A stretch of DNA of 64,000 nt, taken from positions 1,178,001 through 1,242,000 of the forward strand of contig CAVWQE010000004.1 in assembly GCA_963757135.1 (NCBI GenBank). Direction: 5' to 3'. The notes beneath the pieces were generated by a model that searched no databases, was not told the DNA's origin, and saw nothing but the letters and a program-made list of their open reading frames with translations. This document shows, one piece after another, positions 17,133 to 24,994 of the stretch. The position numbers and the translations under genes were made by a program. Position 1 is the stretch's first letter. Each line of letters starts with the position of its first letter. Source of the stretch: Gp1-AA145 sp963757135 (lineage in GTDB: Bacteria > Acidobacteriota > Terriglobia > Terriglobales > Acidobacteriaceae).

Positions 17133-17900
17133 TCAACGAAACAGATCGTTCTTCCGGGGCCGGATCAGCTCGCGCGCGCTTCCCCTGCCTGCCTGATAGG
17201 CTACTCCACGCACAATACAAAACGGCGTGCGATTAAGCTTGCCGCAGACCAGGCCCGCAGCGCAAGCCAGTTCGTCAGCAATGGCTTCCGCGCTGGCGTG
17301 CAGTACGTATCCGTGCTGATCGCGTTTTCCGCGGTAATCCAGCAACGGCTTCATGCCCGCAACACCGATCGCGACTTCGGTCAGGCCTTCGCGCCACGGA
17401 CGCCCGAATGAATCTGAGATGATCACAGCGACAAACACGCCGAACGTTTTCTTGATTGCAGTCCGCAATTCTGCGGCAGACTTGTCCGGATCTTTCGGCA
17501 GCAGCAGGGCGTGGCGGCCGCCATCAACGTTTGAAACATCCACGCCGCTGTTGGCGCAGATTAGTCCATGATGGGTTTCGGTGATCAGAACTCCGCGGCC
17601 GGCAATAACTCTTTTCCGCAGCACGCTTCGGCTCTCGTTCAACGCGAGTTGCACCACGCGGGCATCGCCGCCGCCGGCGCGCGACCACGCTTCTGCGGCC
17701 CCGGACGGCTTCACATTACTGAGATGCACGATCTGTCCCTCGGCTTTGGAGACAATTTTGTGCTTAACCACCAGTACGTCGCCTGTTTGCAGCTTTTGTT
17801 TCTGATGGTGAAGAGCGGAGCCGAGTTTCTCGGCCAGCTCATCCCCTGGAACCACGTCTTCCGTCATCCGCACGGGAATGAGAGTAACCGCAGCCATCAC
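17133..17900 (-). CDS. cofE: CofE, F420-0:gamma-glutamyl ligase
   Basis: A 255-residue ligase that adds gamma-linked glutamates to F420-0 using GTP. Motifs are VVKHKIVSKAEG, ANSGVDVSNV and the strongly conserved DSFGRPWREG. It is the single-domain CofE form and has no C-terminal nitroreductase domain like that of mycobacterial FbiB. The start overlaps the cofC stop by 4 bp. A MetMet start leaves the exact first codon open by one residue. Confidence 0.93.
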   Translation of the reverse strand: MMAAVTLIPVRMTEDVVPGDELAEKLGSALHHQKQKLQTGDVLVVKHKIVSKAEGQIVHLSNVKPSGAAEAWSRAGGGDARVVQLALNESRSVLRKRVIAGRGVLITETHHGLICANSGVDVSNVDGGRHALLLPKDPDKSAAELRTAIKKTFGVFVAVIISDSFGRPWREGLTEVAIGVAGMKPLLDYRGKRDQHGYVLHASAEAIADELACAAGLVCGKLNRTPFCIVRGVAYQAGRGSARELIRPRKNDLFR

Positions 17901-18580
17901 GGCTTCGCCGTGACTGACGGCTGCCTGCCGACCGGCGCGTTCTTCAGCGCCTCAGCTTGCCCAAACCCGAGTTTTCGGGCGAACATCTGCGACCGCCTCT
18001 CTCCCGGCGCACGCGCCAGTTCATGCAGATCTTCGGGGCCATCTACGTCAAGCGCTATTCGCGGAAGCGAGAGCACAATGCAGGGATTATTCGTGGCCTT
18101 GGCTGCAGCGTGATGCGGCACAAAGCTGTCATTACCAAACCGCAAAGGAAACAGTGCCGCCGGACGGCGCAGTACTGCGTTAGTTCCGCGTTTATCCGCT
18201 GCCGCAACCAGAACTGATCCCCGCGCCGGCGCATGTTCATAAATCATCTGAATGTCCGCGGCTTCAATGAGCGGAATATCAGCTGGGATTACAAGCGTGC
18301 TCTCAATTCCGCGTTCCTGGCATACCCGCGTTGCCATTTCGATGGCATCGGTTTCGCTCCGATTCGAGGCGTCGCGAATAATTTCGAGACCACGGTGGGC
18401 TGCAACGTGTAGGGCGAACGGATCGCTTGTAACCAGCGCAACTTCAACTTTGCACCCTGAAACCGCAAGCACCACGTCCACGAGCATGGCATGCGCGAGT
18501 TCGGTGCGCGTGGATTGATCCAGCACCGCTGACAGGCGTTGCTTGGCATTCGCGAGATTTTTGACAGGAATAAGAATCAT
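17897..18580 (-). CDS. cofC: CofC/FbiD, phospho-C3-acid guanylyltransferase
   Basis: A 227-residue nucleotidyltransferase that activates a three-carbon phosphoacid with GTP for F420 synthesis. The N-terminus ILIPVKNLANAKQRLS and VIPADIPLIEAAD in the middle are the nucleotide and metal sites. Depending on the organism the substrate is 2-phospholactate, phosphoenolpyruvate or 3-phosphoglycerate; the sequence by eye does not settle which. It has a roughly 25-residue C-terminal extension. Four-base overlaps link it to both cofD and cofE. Confidence 0.92.
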   Translation of the reverse strand: MILIPVKNLANAKQRLSAVLDQSTRTELAHAMLVDVVLAVSGCKVEVALVTSDPFALHVAAHRGLEIIRDASNRSETDAIEMATRVCQERGIESTLVIPADIPLIEAADIQMIYEHAPARGSVLVAAADKRGTNAVLRRPAALFPLRFGNDSFVPHHAAAKATNNPCIVLSLPRIALDVDGPEDLHELARAPGERRSQMFARKLGFGQAEALKNAPVGRQPSVTAKP

Positions 18581-19536
18581 TGGGTTTCAGCGGATGACGC
18601 CGTCACAATACCGGGACAGGCCAGGCTAAGCGTGGTGCGAGCAACCTGAGTTTTTTCTTCGAGTGTATCCATCAAGATATTGGCGCAATACACCTGGAAT
18701 TTTCCAGTGGTTAAGGCCTCGGCGCCAACAGAATCTGACGGATGCGCAACCAGCATGTCGAGGAATCCTTTGTACGCCGCTGCTACACCGCGTATCGAAA
18801 CTTCCAGACCGTGAGCAGCCATCAGCGTGGCAGCGGGGCCGGTGACGGCCTTTTCCCCTATGATCGGGCTGACGGCAACCACCGGCGCTTTGGTCTGGCT
18901 AAGAGCTTCACGTATTCCGGGCACCGCAAGAATGGGGCCGATGCTAGTCACCGGGTTACTGGGTGCGATCAGTACTGCCTGCGCCGAAGCAATGGCATCG
19001 AGGACTCCTGGCGCGGGCACGGTTTCGGACGCGCCCGCGAAGCGCACCGAGTTCACCGGATCCTGAAACCATCGTTTGACGAAGTATTCTTCGAAACTCA
19101 GCTCGCCCGCTGGAGTGTCGATGCGCGTCTGCACTCTCTGATCGCTCATGGGCAGAATGCGTGAGCCCAAGCCGAAGCGCTCCGCTACAATTCGCGTAAC
19201 TTCTGATAATGTGCAGCCTTGCGACATCAATTTGGTGCGCATCAGGTGAAGCGCCAGGTCGCGGTCGCCGACGCTGAACCATGTCGGTTCGCCCAGGTCT
19301 TTCATTGCGCCGAGGCAGTGGAAGGTGTCGCCGCGAACCCCCCAACCGCGCTCGCTGCTCAAGATTCCAGCAAGAACGTAGGTGATGGAATCGACATCCG
19401 GCGAAACGTACAGTCCCCACCACTCGTCGTCGTCGCCGGTGTTGACGATGATGGTCAGTTCTTCGGCAGGGATGACCCGGCGCAGTCCATCAACGAACTT
19501 TGCGCCCCCGGTGCCCCCGCTTAGGACGACGATCAT
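18577..19536 (-). CDS. cofD: CofD, phospholactate/PEP transferase to F0
   Basis: A 319-residue transferase that joins the activated C3 phosphoacid to F0, giving F420-0 or dehydro-F420-0. The N-terminal SGGTGGAKFVDGL, VNTGDDDEWWGLYVSPD and APSNPVTSIGPIL are CofD/FbiA marks. The length is normal for the family. It overlaps cofG and cofC by 4 bp at each end. Confidence 0.94.
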   Translation of the reverse strand: MIVVLSGGTGGAKFVDGLRRVIPAEELTIIVNTGDDDEWWGLYVSPDVDSITYVLAGILSSERGWGVRGDTFHCLGAMKDLGEPTWFSVGDRDLALHLMRTKLMSQGCTLSEVTRIVAERFGLGSRILPMSDQRVQTRIDTPAGELSFEEYFVKRWFQDPVNSVRFAGASETVPAPGVLDAIASAQAVLIAPSNPVTSIGPILAVPGIREALSQTKAPVVAVSPIIGEKAVTGPAATLMAAHGLEVSIRGVAAAYKGFLDMLVAHPSDSVGAEALTTGKFQVYCANILMDTLEEKTQVARTTLSLACPGIVTASSAETQ

Positions 19537-20711
19537 GCCGCCCTCCGGGCGTAGCCGTGGTTATCGCTGGCTGCATTCATCCGCGAAGCGAGTAACGCCG
19601 ATGCCAGAGACGCATGCCCCAGAAATTCCGGATAGACCGGCAAGCGCTGCTTCAATTCGAATCCCTTCGCTCGCGTACGCGCCTCAAGTTGCGCGAGATG
19701 AGGCCAGGGCCGTTCGGGATTGATGAAGTCGGGTGTAAGCGGGGAAACGCCGCCCCAATCGTTGATTCCCGCGTCGAGCAGTTCTTCATAGTCGGGATCA
19801 GAAAGGTTTGGCGGGGCCTGGATGTTTACGCTTGGCATGAGCAACCGTGCAACCGCAATGGTTCGTACCATCTCCCCACGTGTCGGCTCCGGCCAGTCCC
19901 GCATCGGGATCTCCGGCTTCACACGAAAATTCTGGATAATCACTTCTTGTATGTGCTCGTAGCGCTGATGTAGATCGCGAATCGCCAGCAGGGCTTCTAC
20001 GCGATCCTCAGGCGTTTCTCCGATTCCGATCAGGATTCCAGTGGTGAAAGGAACGCCGAGCCTCCCCGCCTCCTCGATCGTCCGCAAGCGCTTGGCAGGA
20101 ATTTTGTCAGGGGCGTTGTCATGGGCCGCGCCCGGCCGCAATAGCGAGTCATTGGTAGTCTCGATCATCAGGCCCATGCTGGGTGAAACCGCTGCCAATC
20201 GCGCAATCCATTCAGCGCTCATCAGCCCAGGATTCGGATGGGGCAGCAGCGTGGTTTCCCGCAGCACGAGTTCGCACATGGCTTCGAGATAATTCAGCGT
20301 TGAGCGATAGCCAAGCTTCTGCAATGTCTGGCGCATTTCGGGGAAGATCATTTCCGGTTTGTCGCCCAAGCTGAAGAGGGCCTCGGTACAGCCAAGAGTC
20401 TCTCCCGCGCGCGCAACCGCCAGAACTTCTTCAGGAGACATGGTGTGGGCGCCGGTTTCGCCGGGATCGCGGCGGAAGGTGCAATATCCGCAATAGTCGC
20501 GGCAAAGATTGGTGAGCGGGATAAAAACCTTGCGTGAGTAAGTGATCACGCCAGGCTTGAAGCGGTCGCGAGCGGCGCGTGCGGCGGCCAGCAGTTCAGG
20601 CAGTTCTTCGCCGGATGCGCGAATCAAGTGCAGGGCTTCGGCGCGCCCAATCGGCACCGTGGTCTCTTCCTGCACCGTCGGATGGTTCGCAGAATTGAGT
20701 TCAGTCAACAC
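19533..20711 (-). CDS. cofG: CofG, 7,8-didemethyl-8-hydroxy-5-deazariboflavin synthase
   Basis: The second radical SAM enzyme of F0 synthesis, 392 aa. The cluster cysteines are Cys70, Cys74 and Cys77 in CRDYCGYC, followed by TFRRDPGE. EALFSLGDKPE, TTGILIGIGETPEDR and NDWGGVSPLTPD are CofG-specific. It is the N-terminal half of FbiC in actinobacteria, and is separate here as in archaea and cyanobacteria. It is first in the operon; the promoter must lie in 20712-20863, shared with a divergent gene. Confidence 0.94.
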   Translation of the reverse strand: MLTELNSANHPTVQEETTVPIGRAEALHLIRASGEELPELLAAARAARDRFKPGVITYSRKVFIPLTNLCRDYCGYCTFRRDPGETGAHTMSPEEVLAVARAGETLGCTEALFSLGDKPEMIFPEMRQTLQKLGYRSTLNYLEAMCELVLRETTLLPHPNPGLMSAEWIARLAAVSPSMGLMIETTNDSLLRPGAAHDNAPDKIPAKRLRTIEEAGRLGVPFTTGILIGIGETPEDRVEALLAIRDLHQRYEHIQEVIIQNFRVKPEIPMRDWPEPTRGEMVRTIAVARLLMPSVNIQAPPNLSDPDYEELLDAGINDWGGVSPLTPDFINPERPWPHLAQLEARTRAKGFELKQRLPVYPEFLGHASLASALLASRMNAASDNHGYARRAA

Positions 20712-20863
20712 GTGTAAGAACTCTGCAGCTCATTCAGGCCCACGGACGATGATAGCGGAAATCCAGCGCGTGACGGAAATACCGCCATTCATGATAAAAA
20801 TTCAGAACGCGCAACTGGCCGTGAGACTCTGCGGCCGCTTGCTCCGCGATAAGAAGGCCAGCA

Positions 20864-21349
20864 ATGCCTGCAGACCAGGAACAATTTCGCCGCGCCATGG
20901 GATGCTTCGCCACCGGGGTAACCATCATTACGGTTGACTACGAGGGCGCAGCGCAGGGGATGACGGCCAACGCGTTCGCGTCGGTGTCGCTTGATCCATT
21001 GCTCGTTCTGGTGTGTGTTGATCAGAAAGCCAAAACCCATGCTCACCTGCACGCGCGCAAGCGTTTCGGGATCAATGTGCTCGCAGAAAATCAGCGTGCG
21101 ATTTCCGAGCACTATGCCGATGCCGATCGCGTAGAGCCCTGGCCGGAAGCCCGGTTCGACTGTACCCGGCACGGCACGCCGGTATTGCATGGGGCGCTTG
21201 CTTATTTGGAATGCAATCTCAGGACTGCACAAGTTGCGGGCGATCACACGATCTTTATCGCCGAAGTTGAAGACGTGGTTGTGCGTTCGGGCCAGCCCCT
21301 GCTCTATTTCCAGGGCGACTATTACAAACTGGGTTCGAAAATCTCCTAA
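20864..21349 (+). CDS. flavin reductase-like FMN-binding protein
   Basis: A 161-residue split-barrel protein of the flavin-reductase-like family. FRRAMGCFATGVTIITV at the N-terminus, GMTANAFASVSLDPLLVLVCVD and a C-terminal LLYFQGDYYKLG fit the family that reduces FMN/FAD with NAD(P)H and feeds two-component monooxygenases. It is transcribed divergently from the F420 operon with 152 bp between starts. That position suggests a link with deazaflavin metabolism, which is inference only. No partner oxygenase is adjacent. Confidence 0.85.
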   Translation: MPADQEQFRRAMGCFATGVTIITVDYEGAAQGMTANAFASVSLDPLLVLVCVDQKAKTHAHLHARKRFGINVLAENQRAISEHYADADRVEPWPEARFDCTRHGTPVLHGALAYLECNLRTAQVAGDHTIFIAEVEDVVVRSGQPLLYFQGDYYKLGSKIS

Positions 21350-21359
21350 CTGGTGAACG

Positions 21360-22823
21360 CTATTGCAGGCGCACGCTGTCCAGGGTTTTCTCGTACGTCG
21401 GGCGCAAAGCTTCGAAATCGCGTTCCGGGCCGATGAATATCAGATAAACGTACGTGCCATCTCCTCTTGGTATGACCACCAGGCGATCTCGCTCCGGCAG
21501 CGGCGATCCGTTCTGCTGAATGGGCGAGTTGCTCGCCAGATCAACTGTGCGTGCTGATGTGCCATTCACCTCGATTTCCCGGATATCCCCGTTTTGCCGC
21601 ATCCCCGGGTTCGACTGCTGAAGGCCTTGGACCAGATCCCGCGCCGCCTGATCGATAGATCCAGCCTTATTGTCCTGCGCGGTGCTCGCCACAACTCCAT
21701 AGGCAATTGCGTTCTGGCCGACAGCGGCCTTCGGCGCGATGGTAAGCGAGTTCTGCCCTGACACGCTGGTCCAATTGGCAGGATAGGAAATCGCAAAACC
21801 ATTCTGTCGCGTCTCCGTGAATTCGTTGCCCGGCTTCACTTGTTCGAAGCTGACATCCGAAAGCGTTGCACTCGATGCGCTCGCGGCAACGGAGGCCCTC
21901 ATTGCCTCTGGCACCGCGCCAGTTTGCATGTTTTGTCTCGCCCACAATCCCTGCTTCGCGCCATCGGAAATTTCCTGTGCGCTGTAAGCCTTCACACCTG
22001 AGGCTTGTTTTCGGGCGGTCTCGAACTCCTGGCTATCCCCGACATATCGCTTCTTTGGCCAAGTGTGAATTTCTTTGGCAATGGCAGCGGAGCGATTGCC
22101 GGGATTTGGATGGTCGCTGAGGAACTGCGGCGGAGCGCCGCCCTGCTTATTTAAAATCTCGAAGAAGTTGGCGAGTTCCATGGGGTTGTATCCCGCTTTG
22201 TACATGATGATCGCGCCCACGGCGTCGGCCTGCGCTTCATCTCCGCGTGAGTACCTCATGCTCAGAAGCCCACCGCTGAGTTGGCCTCCGGCGCTGGCAA
22301 TGGCGCCTCCGACTCCGCCCACCACTGCCCCCGCAATCTGACCCAATCCGGAGAGGATGTTCGGTAGCAGCTTCCCGCTCTGCTTGGCTGAATGCTGCAT
22401 ATACACGTGCGACATTTCGTGCGACATCACTCCAGCGAGCTGCGCCTCGTTTTTAGCCGCTGTGATTGTTCCTACATTAATGAACATCGGCCCGCCCGGA
22501 AGAGCAAAGGCATTAATCTCCTTCTGTTGCACTACGTGGAATTCATACGGCCAGGAATACTTCGGCGGAATCTGGTTGACCAGCTTTTTTCCCAACCGCT
22601 GAACGTACTGTGTAATGGGATCTGAATCCGGCAGCACCGGCATCTGCTTGTAGACCTCAGTAGCGGCTTTGCGCCCGAGCTGTATTTGCTCCTCACGCGA
22701 CATGCCAACGCGGCCGGGGTTGGGCATCTGGGGAACGCCGGGCGAGACTGCCAGCGCCGACACGACTAGCCAAACCGTCATGGCGGTCGCCAAAGTGTGA
22801 CGCGGAATTCGAGCTTCGTTCAT
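21360..22823 (-). CDS. secreted M48 family metallopeptidase
   Basis: A 487-residue zinc protease of the BepA/LoiP type. The start at 22823 has GGGAGGAG 5 nt upstream and gives a signal peptide (TAMTVWLVVSALAVSPG); an earlier in-frame start at 22874 would spoil it. HEMSH at 135-139 holds the zinc ligands, with the third Glu in RGDEAQADAVG. A C-terminal part (about 340-487) with FAISYPANW and an RDLVQGLQQSNPG segment resembles the PsbP/DUF1795-like fold. Its role is probably envelope protein quality control. It ends 10 bp from the convergent flavin reductase gene. Confidence 0.85.
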   Translation of the reverse strand: MNEARIPRHTLATAMTVWLVVSALAVSPGVPQMPNPGRVGMSREEQIQLGRKAATEVYKQMPVLPDSDPITQYVQRLGKKLVNQIPPKYSWPYEFHVVQQKEINAFALPGGPMFINVGTITAAKNEAQLAGVMSHEMSHVYMQHSAKQSGKLLPNILSGLGQIAGAVVGGVGGAIASAGGQLSGGLLSMRYSRGDEAQADAVGAIIMYKAGYNPMELANFFEILNKQGGAPPQFLSDHPNPGNRSAAIAKEIHTWPKKRYVGDSQEFETARKQASGVKAYSAQEISDGAKQGLWARQNMQTGAVPEAMRASVAASASSATLSDVSFEQVKPGNEFTETRQNGFAISYPANWTSVSGQNSLTIAPKAAVGQNAIAYGVVASTAQDNKAGSIDQAARDLVQGLQQSNPGMRQNGDIREIEVNGTSARTVDLASNSPIQQNGSPLPERDRLVVIPRGDGTYVYLIFIGPERDFEALRPTYEKTLDSVRLQ

Positions 22824-22894
22824 AGCGCTCCTCCCTTTCGCCGACTGCCTCGGGCAGGCTCCATAGGATGCCACAGGCAGTTAGAATTACACAT

Positions 22895-23338
22895 ATGCCA
22901 GCCGATCGGGAATACAAGCCGCCTTCGACATTCGAGAAAACCTTCAACCATCTATTCGGATTGCTGGCGGGATTGGGCCTCGCGCCTTCTTACATTCAAC
23001 TTCTCCAGGTAAAGGGAAGGAAATCGGGCAAACTATACTCGACAGCCGTTAACCTGGTTGAATTTGGAGGCAAGCAGTTCCTGGTGGCGCCACGCGGACG
23101 CACGCAATGGGTCCGAAACGCAGAAGCTGCCGGCGAGGTTACGCTGAAGCGTGGCGCCTCGCGCAGGGTTCGCCTGCGAGCGCTCGATGATTCCGATAAG
23201 CCGCCCGTGTTGCAGGTTTATTTGACAAATTACAAAAGCGCAGTTGCCCGGTTTTTCCCGATTCCGCCGGACTCGCCGCTCGAAGCCTTCGCTGCAATCG
23301 CGGAGGGCTATCCGGTCTTTGAACTTACTCCCGCGTGA
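22895..23338 (+). CDS. Ddn-like deazaflavin-dependent nitroreductase family protein
   Basis: A 147-residue split-barrel protein of the Ddn/FDOR-B type, predicted to bind F420H2. Family marks are LLQVKGRKSGKLYSTAVNL, FLVAPRGRTQWVRNAEAAG and a final ITPA/LTPA-type tail (YPVFELTPA). Mycobacterial Ddn reduces nitroimidazoles and menaquinone; this substrate is unknown. An alternative ATG at 22868 would add nine residues. It lies 2.2 kb upstream of the F420 operon and is divergent from the M48 gene. Confidence 0.82.
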   Translation: MPADREYKPPSTFEKTFNHLFGLLAGLGLAPSYIQLLQVKGRKSGKLYSTAVNLVEFGGKQFLVAPRGRTQWVRNAEAAGEVTLKRGASRRVRLRALDDSDKPPVLQVYLTNYKSAVARFFPIPPDSPLEAFAAIAEGYPVFELTPA

Positions 23339-23348
23339 ATCGAACCGT

Positions 23349-23582
23349 TTCACCACAGAGGCACAGGGTCACAGAGAGTTGTGATGGTCACACACCAATG
23401 TGAAGAGTAATGTTTGTGAATTAAGATTTTTCCTGTGACTCTGTGACTCTGCGGTGAGATGGTTTTGAGTAGAACTATTCGAACACCGCAAAGTCACAGG
23501 GCCTTTGAGCGTTCCCCAAATCTGTTAACGCATTTTCTTGTATTGAAGTTCTTTCTCCGTGCCTCCGTGCCTCCGTGTGAAA
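23349..23582. repeat. intergenic CACAGAGGCACAG-type short repeats
   Basis: Three stretches, about 23351-23380, 23434-23458 and 23551-23580, consist of variants of CACAGAGGCACAGAG or its complement CTCCGTGCCTCCGTG. The outer two are in opposite orientation and could pair. Similar stretches lie at 50462-50490, 50598-50621 and near 63750. I see no gene in 23339-23588. Confidence 0.6.
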
Positions 23583-23588
23583 AGGGGT

Positions 23589-24410
23589 CTATTCCAGCAC
23601 CGCATCATCCAGCTTCTCAGCCTTCCACCTTGCCGCCGCGCGCAGGAATTCAACGATGATGGGGTGCGGCTTCCCCGGCTTCGACGAAAGCTGGGGCTGA
23701 AACAAAGTCGCGATAAAAAACCTGTGCGCCGGAGATTCGATGGCGCGAATCTCTCCTTGCGCTCCGCGTGCAACAATCGGAAACCCTGCTTCGACGAAAG
23801 CCCATTCGAATTCAGGGTTCACTTCGTAGTTACAGAAGAACTCTTCGGTGACGACATCTTGTTTGTAGAACGAATGCAGATACGATCCCGGGCGAATGCG
23901 GATCTCCGGAATCGCACCCACGAGTTTGGGAGCATCGGGTGCGCGATTTGGCAGCGCGCATGCCACGGGATAAATAACAATATTCTTCGAAGCAGTATTG
24001 TTCTCCGCTGAATCTGCATCCTTAATTCCCAGTACATTGCGCGCACACTCTACCAGAGTGTATTGAAAGCCCCCTCAAGTCGCGACGAATGGCCAGTTGC
24101 GCCGCCGCGCAAATTCAATCCCGCGCAGCATGCCATCAAAGCTCTTGTACGGACTGGCGGGCGCAGCCCACAGGCCGTCGAACTCTTCGAGTTTGCTCTC
24201 GAGGTCCGCGCCGGTCAGGGAATCAGTTGGAAGCCAGACCACTTCGGCTGCGATACCGGTTTTTTCTGCAGCATGTTGAATCGACTTTTCTAATGCCGGA
24301 AGGGTGGGCGATGCCGGATCGTAATCCCCGAAGATGCCGATGCGCACGGCGTCCGCCACGAGACTATTGTACCGAAGAGATCCGCAATCTCCTCCAACGA
24401 TTAAGAGCAC
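23589..24410 (-). CDS. CTP synthase C-terminal-domain-like selenoprotein (in-frame UGA)
   Basis: A 273-residue reading frame related to the glutaminase (class I GATase) domain of CTP synthase, interrupted once by TGA at 24075-24077 (codon 112). The N-terminal half is RIGIFGDYDPASPTL..DGLWAAPASPYKSFDGML. The TGA sits exactly at the nucleophile elbow (FVAT-UGA-GGFQYTLVE), where relatives have Cys. The frame then continues through ECARNVLGIKDAD to a PyrG-like end, HPIIVEFLRAA. A 6-bp hairpin lies 14 nt after the UGA. The catalytic HPE of glutaminases is QPQ here. The GTG at 24410 is a guess; the GTG at 24359 is an alternative. It overlaps the preceding Ddn-like gene by 10 bp. A pseudogene is the rival reading. 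Confidence 0.8.
24045..24061 (-). promoter_or_regulatory. SECIS-like hairpin after the in-frame UGA
   Basis: In the mRNA, ACACUC (24061-24056) pairs perfectly with GAGUGU (24050-24045) around the loop UGGUA. A U-G pair can extend the stem. The loop begins 20 nt after the UGA and has G as its second base. Bacterial SECIS elements are described as having the apical loop 16-37 nt from the UGA and a G in the first two loop positions, so this fits. Confidence 0.7.
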
Positions 24411-24880
24411 CCTCTGAATGCGACCACCTGCAGTTGCTCGACGAAGCGCCGGCGATTCGCGTCGGTATTGTGGTACTGCCAGCCCAGCAGCCGGCTGAAC
24501 CCATACCGAATAATCGGGGCGATGAACCGGTTTCGCCGCTCGTAGTCCCGAATCACCTCCATTGCTTCAGACGCATCTGGAAAGCGGGCACATGCCGAAA
24601 AATGCCGCCATCCTACGGTGACTTCAACCCGTGGATGCGCCTGCACATTGAGTAGCCAATCTGAATCCCGCCCGAAACCGGCGACCACGAACACTTCTGG
24701 GATTTCCTTCCGGTACTGCACAACCTCAAGCGCGGTCTCGCGCTGCAGCCCGCTACGCCGGCCAGTGTGCTTCAGCAGCAATACCCGGCGAGTAAGCAGT
24801 CCGCCCAGCCCCCAGCGGTACAGATACACGGGAGCTCGAAAAAGATACCAGCGCAAGCTTTTTCTTTTGATCGAGCTCAT
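24401..24880 (-). CDS. Ddn-like deazaflavin-dependent oxidoreductase family protein
   Basis: A 159-residue protein of the F420H2-dependent quinone/nitroreductase group. LLLKHTGRRSGLQRETALEVV is the family's signature strand-turn, followed by VVAGFGRDSDWLLNVQAHP and VTVGWRHFSA. A basic, aromatic N-terminus (YLFRAPVYLYRWGLGGLL) suggests membrane contact, as in Ddn. It is a second candidate F420 enzyme of the neighbourhood, distinct from 22895-23338. Its end overlaps the putative start of the selenoprotein gene by 10 bp, so the two probably share a transcript. Confidence 0.8.
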   Translation of the reverse strand: MSSIKRKSLRWYLFRAPVYLYRWGLGGLLTRRVLLLKHTGRRSGLQRETALEVVQYRKEIPEVFVVAGFGRDSDWLLNVQAHPRVEVTVGWRHFSACARFPDASEAMEVIRDYERRNRFIAPIIRYGFSRLLGWQYHNTDANRRRFVEQLQVVAFRGCS

Positions 24881-24994
24881 GAAGATTGATTGCGGGAAGT
24901 GTACGGACGATCAAAGCTCCGCGACCGCGCACATTGTCCAGCGGTTTTGTGATGCGATGCGGCTTATTAGGGTGGCTTTACAGGGGTGAATGAA

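Noticed and set aside
23589..24410. Reading the CTP-synthase-like gene as a pseudogene split by a stop codon
   Set aside because: There is only one stop, it is UGA, it lies at the catalytic Cys position, and a SECIS-like hairpin follows. Decay would not be so precise. It remains the main alternative.
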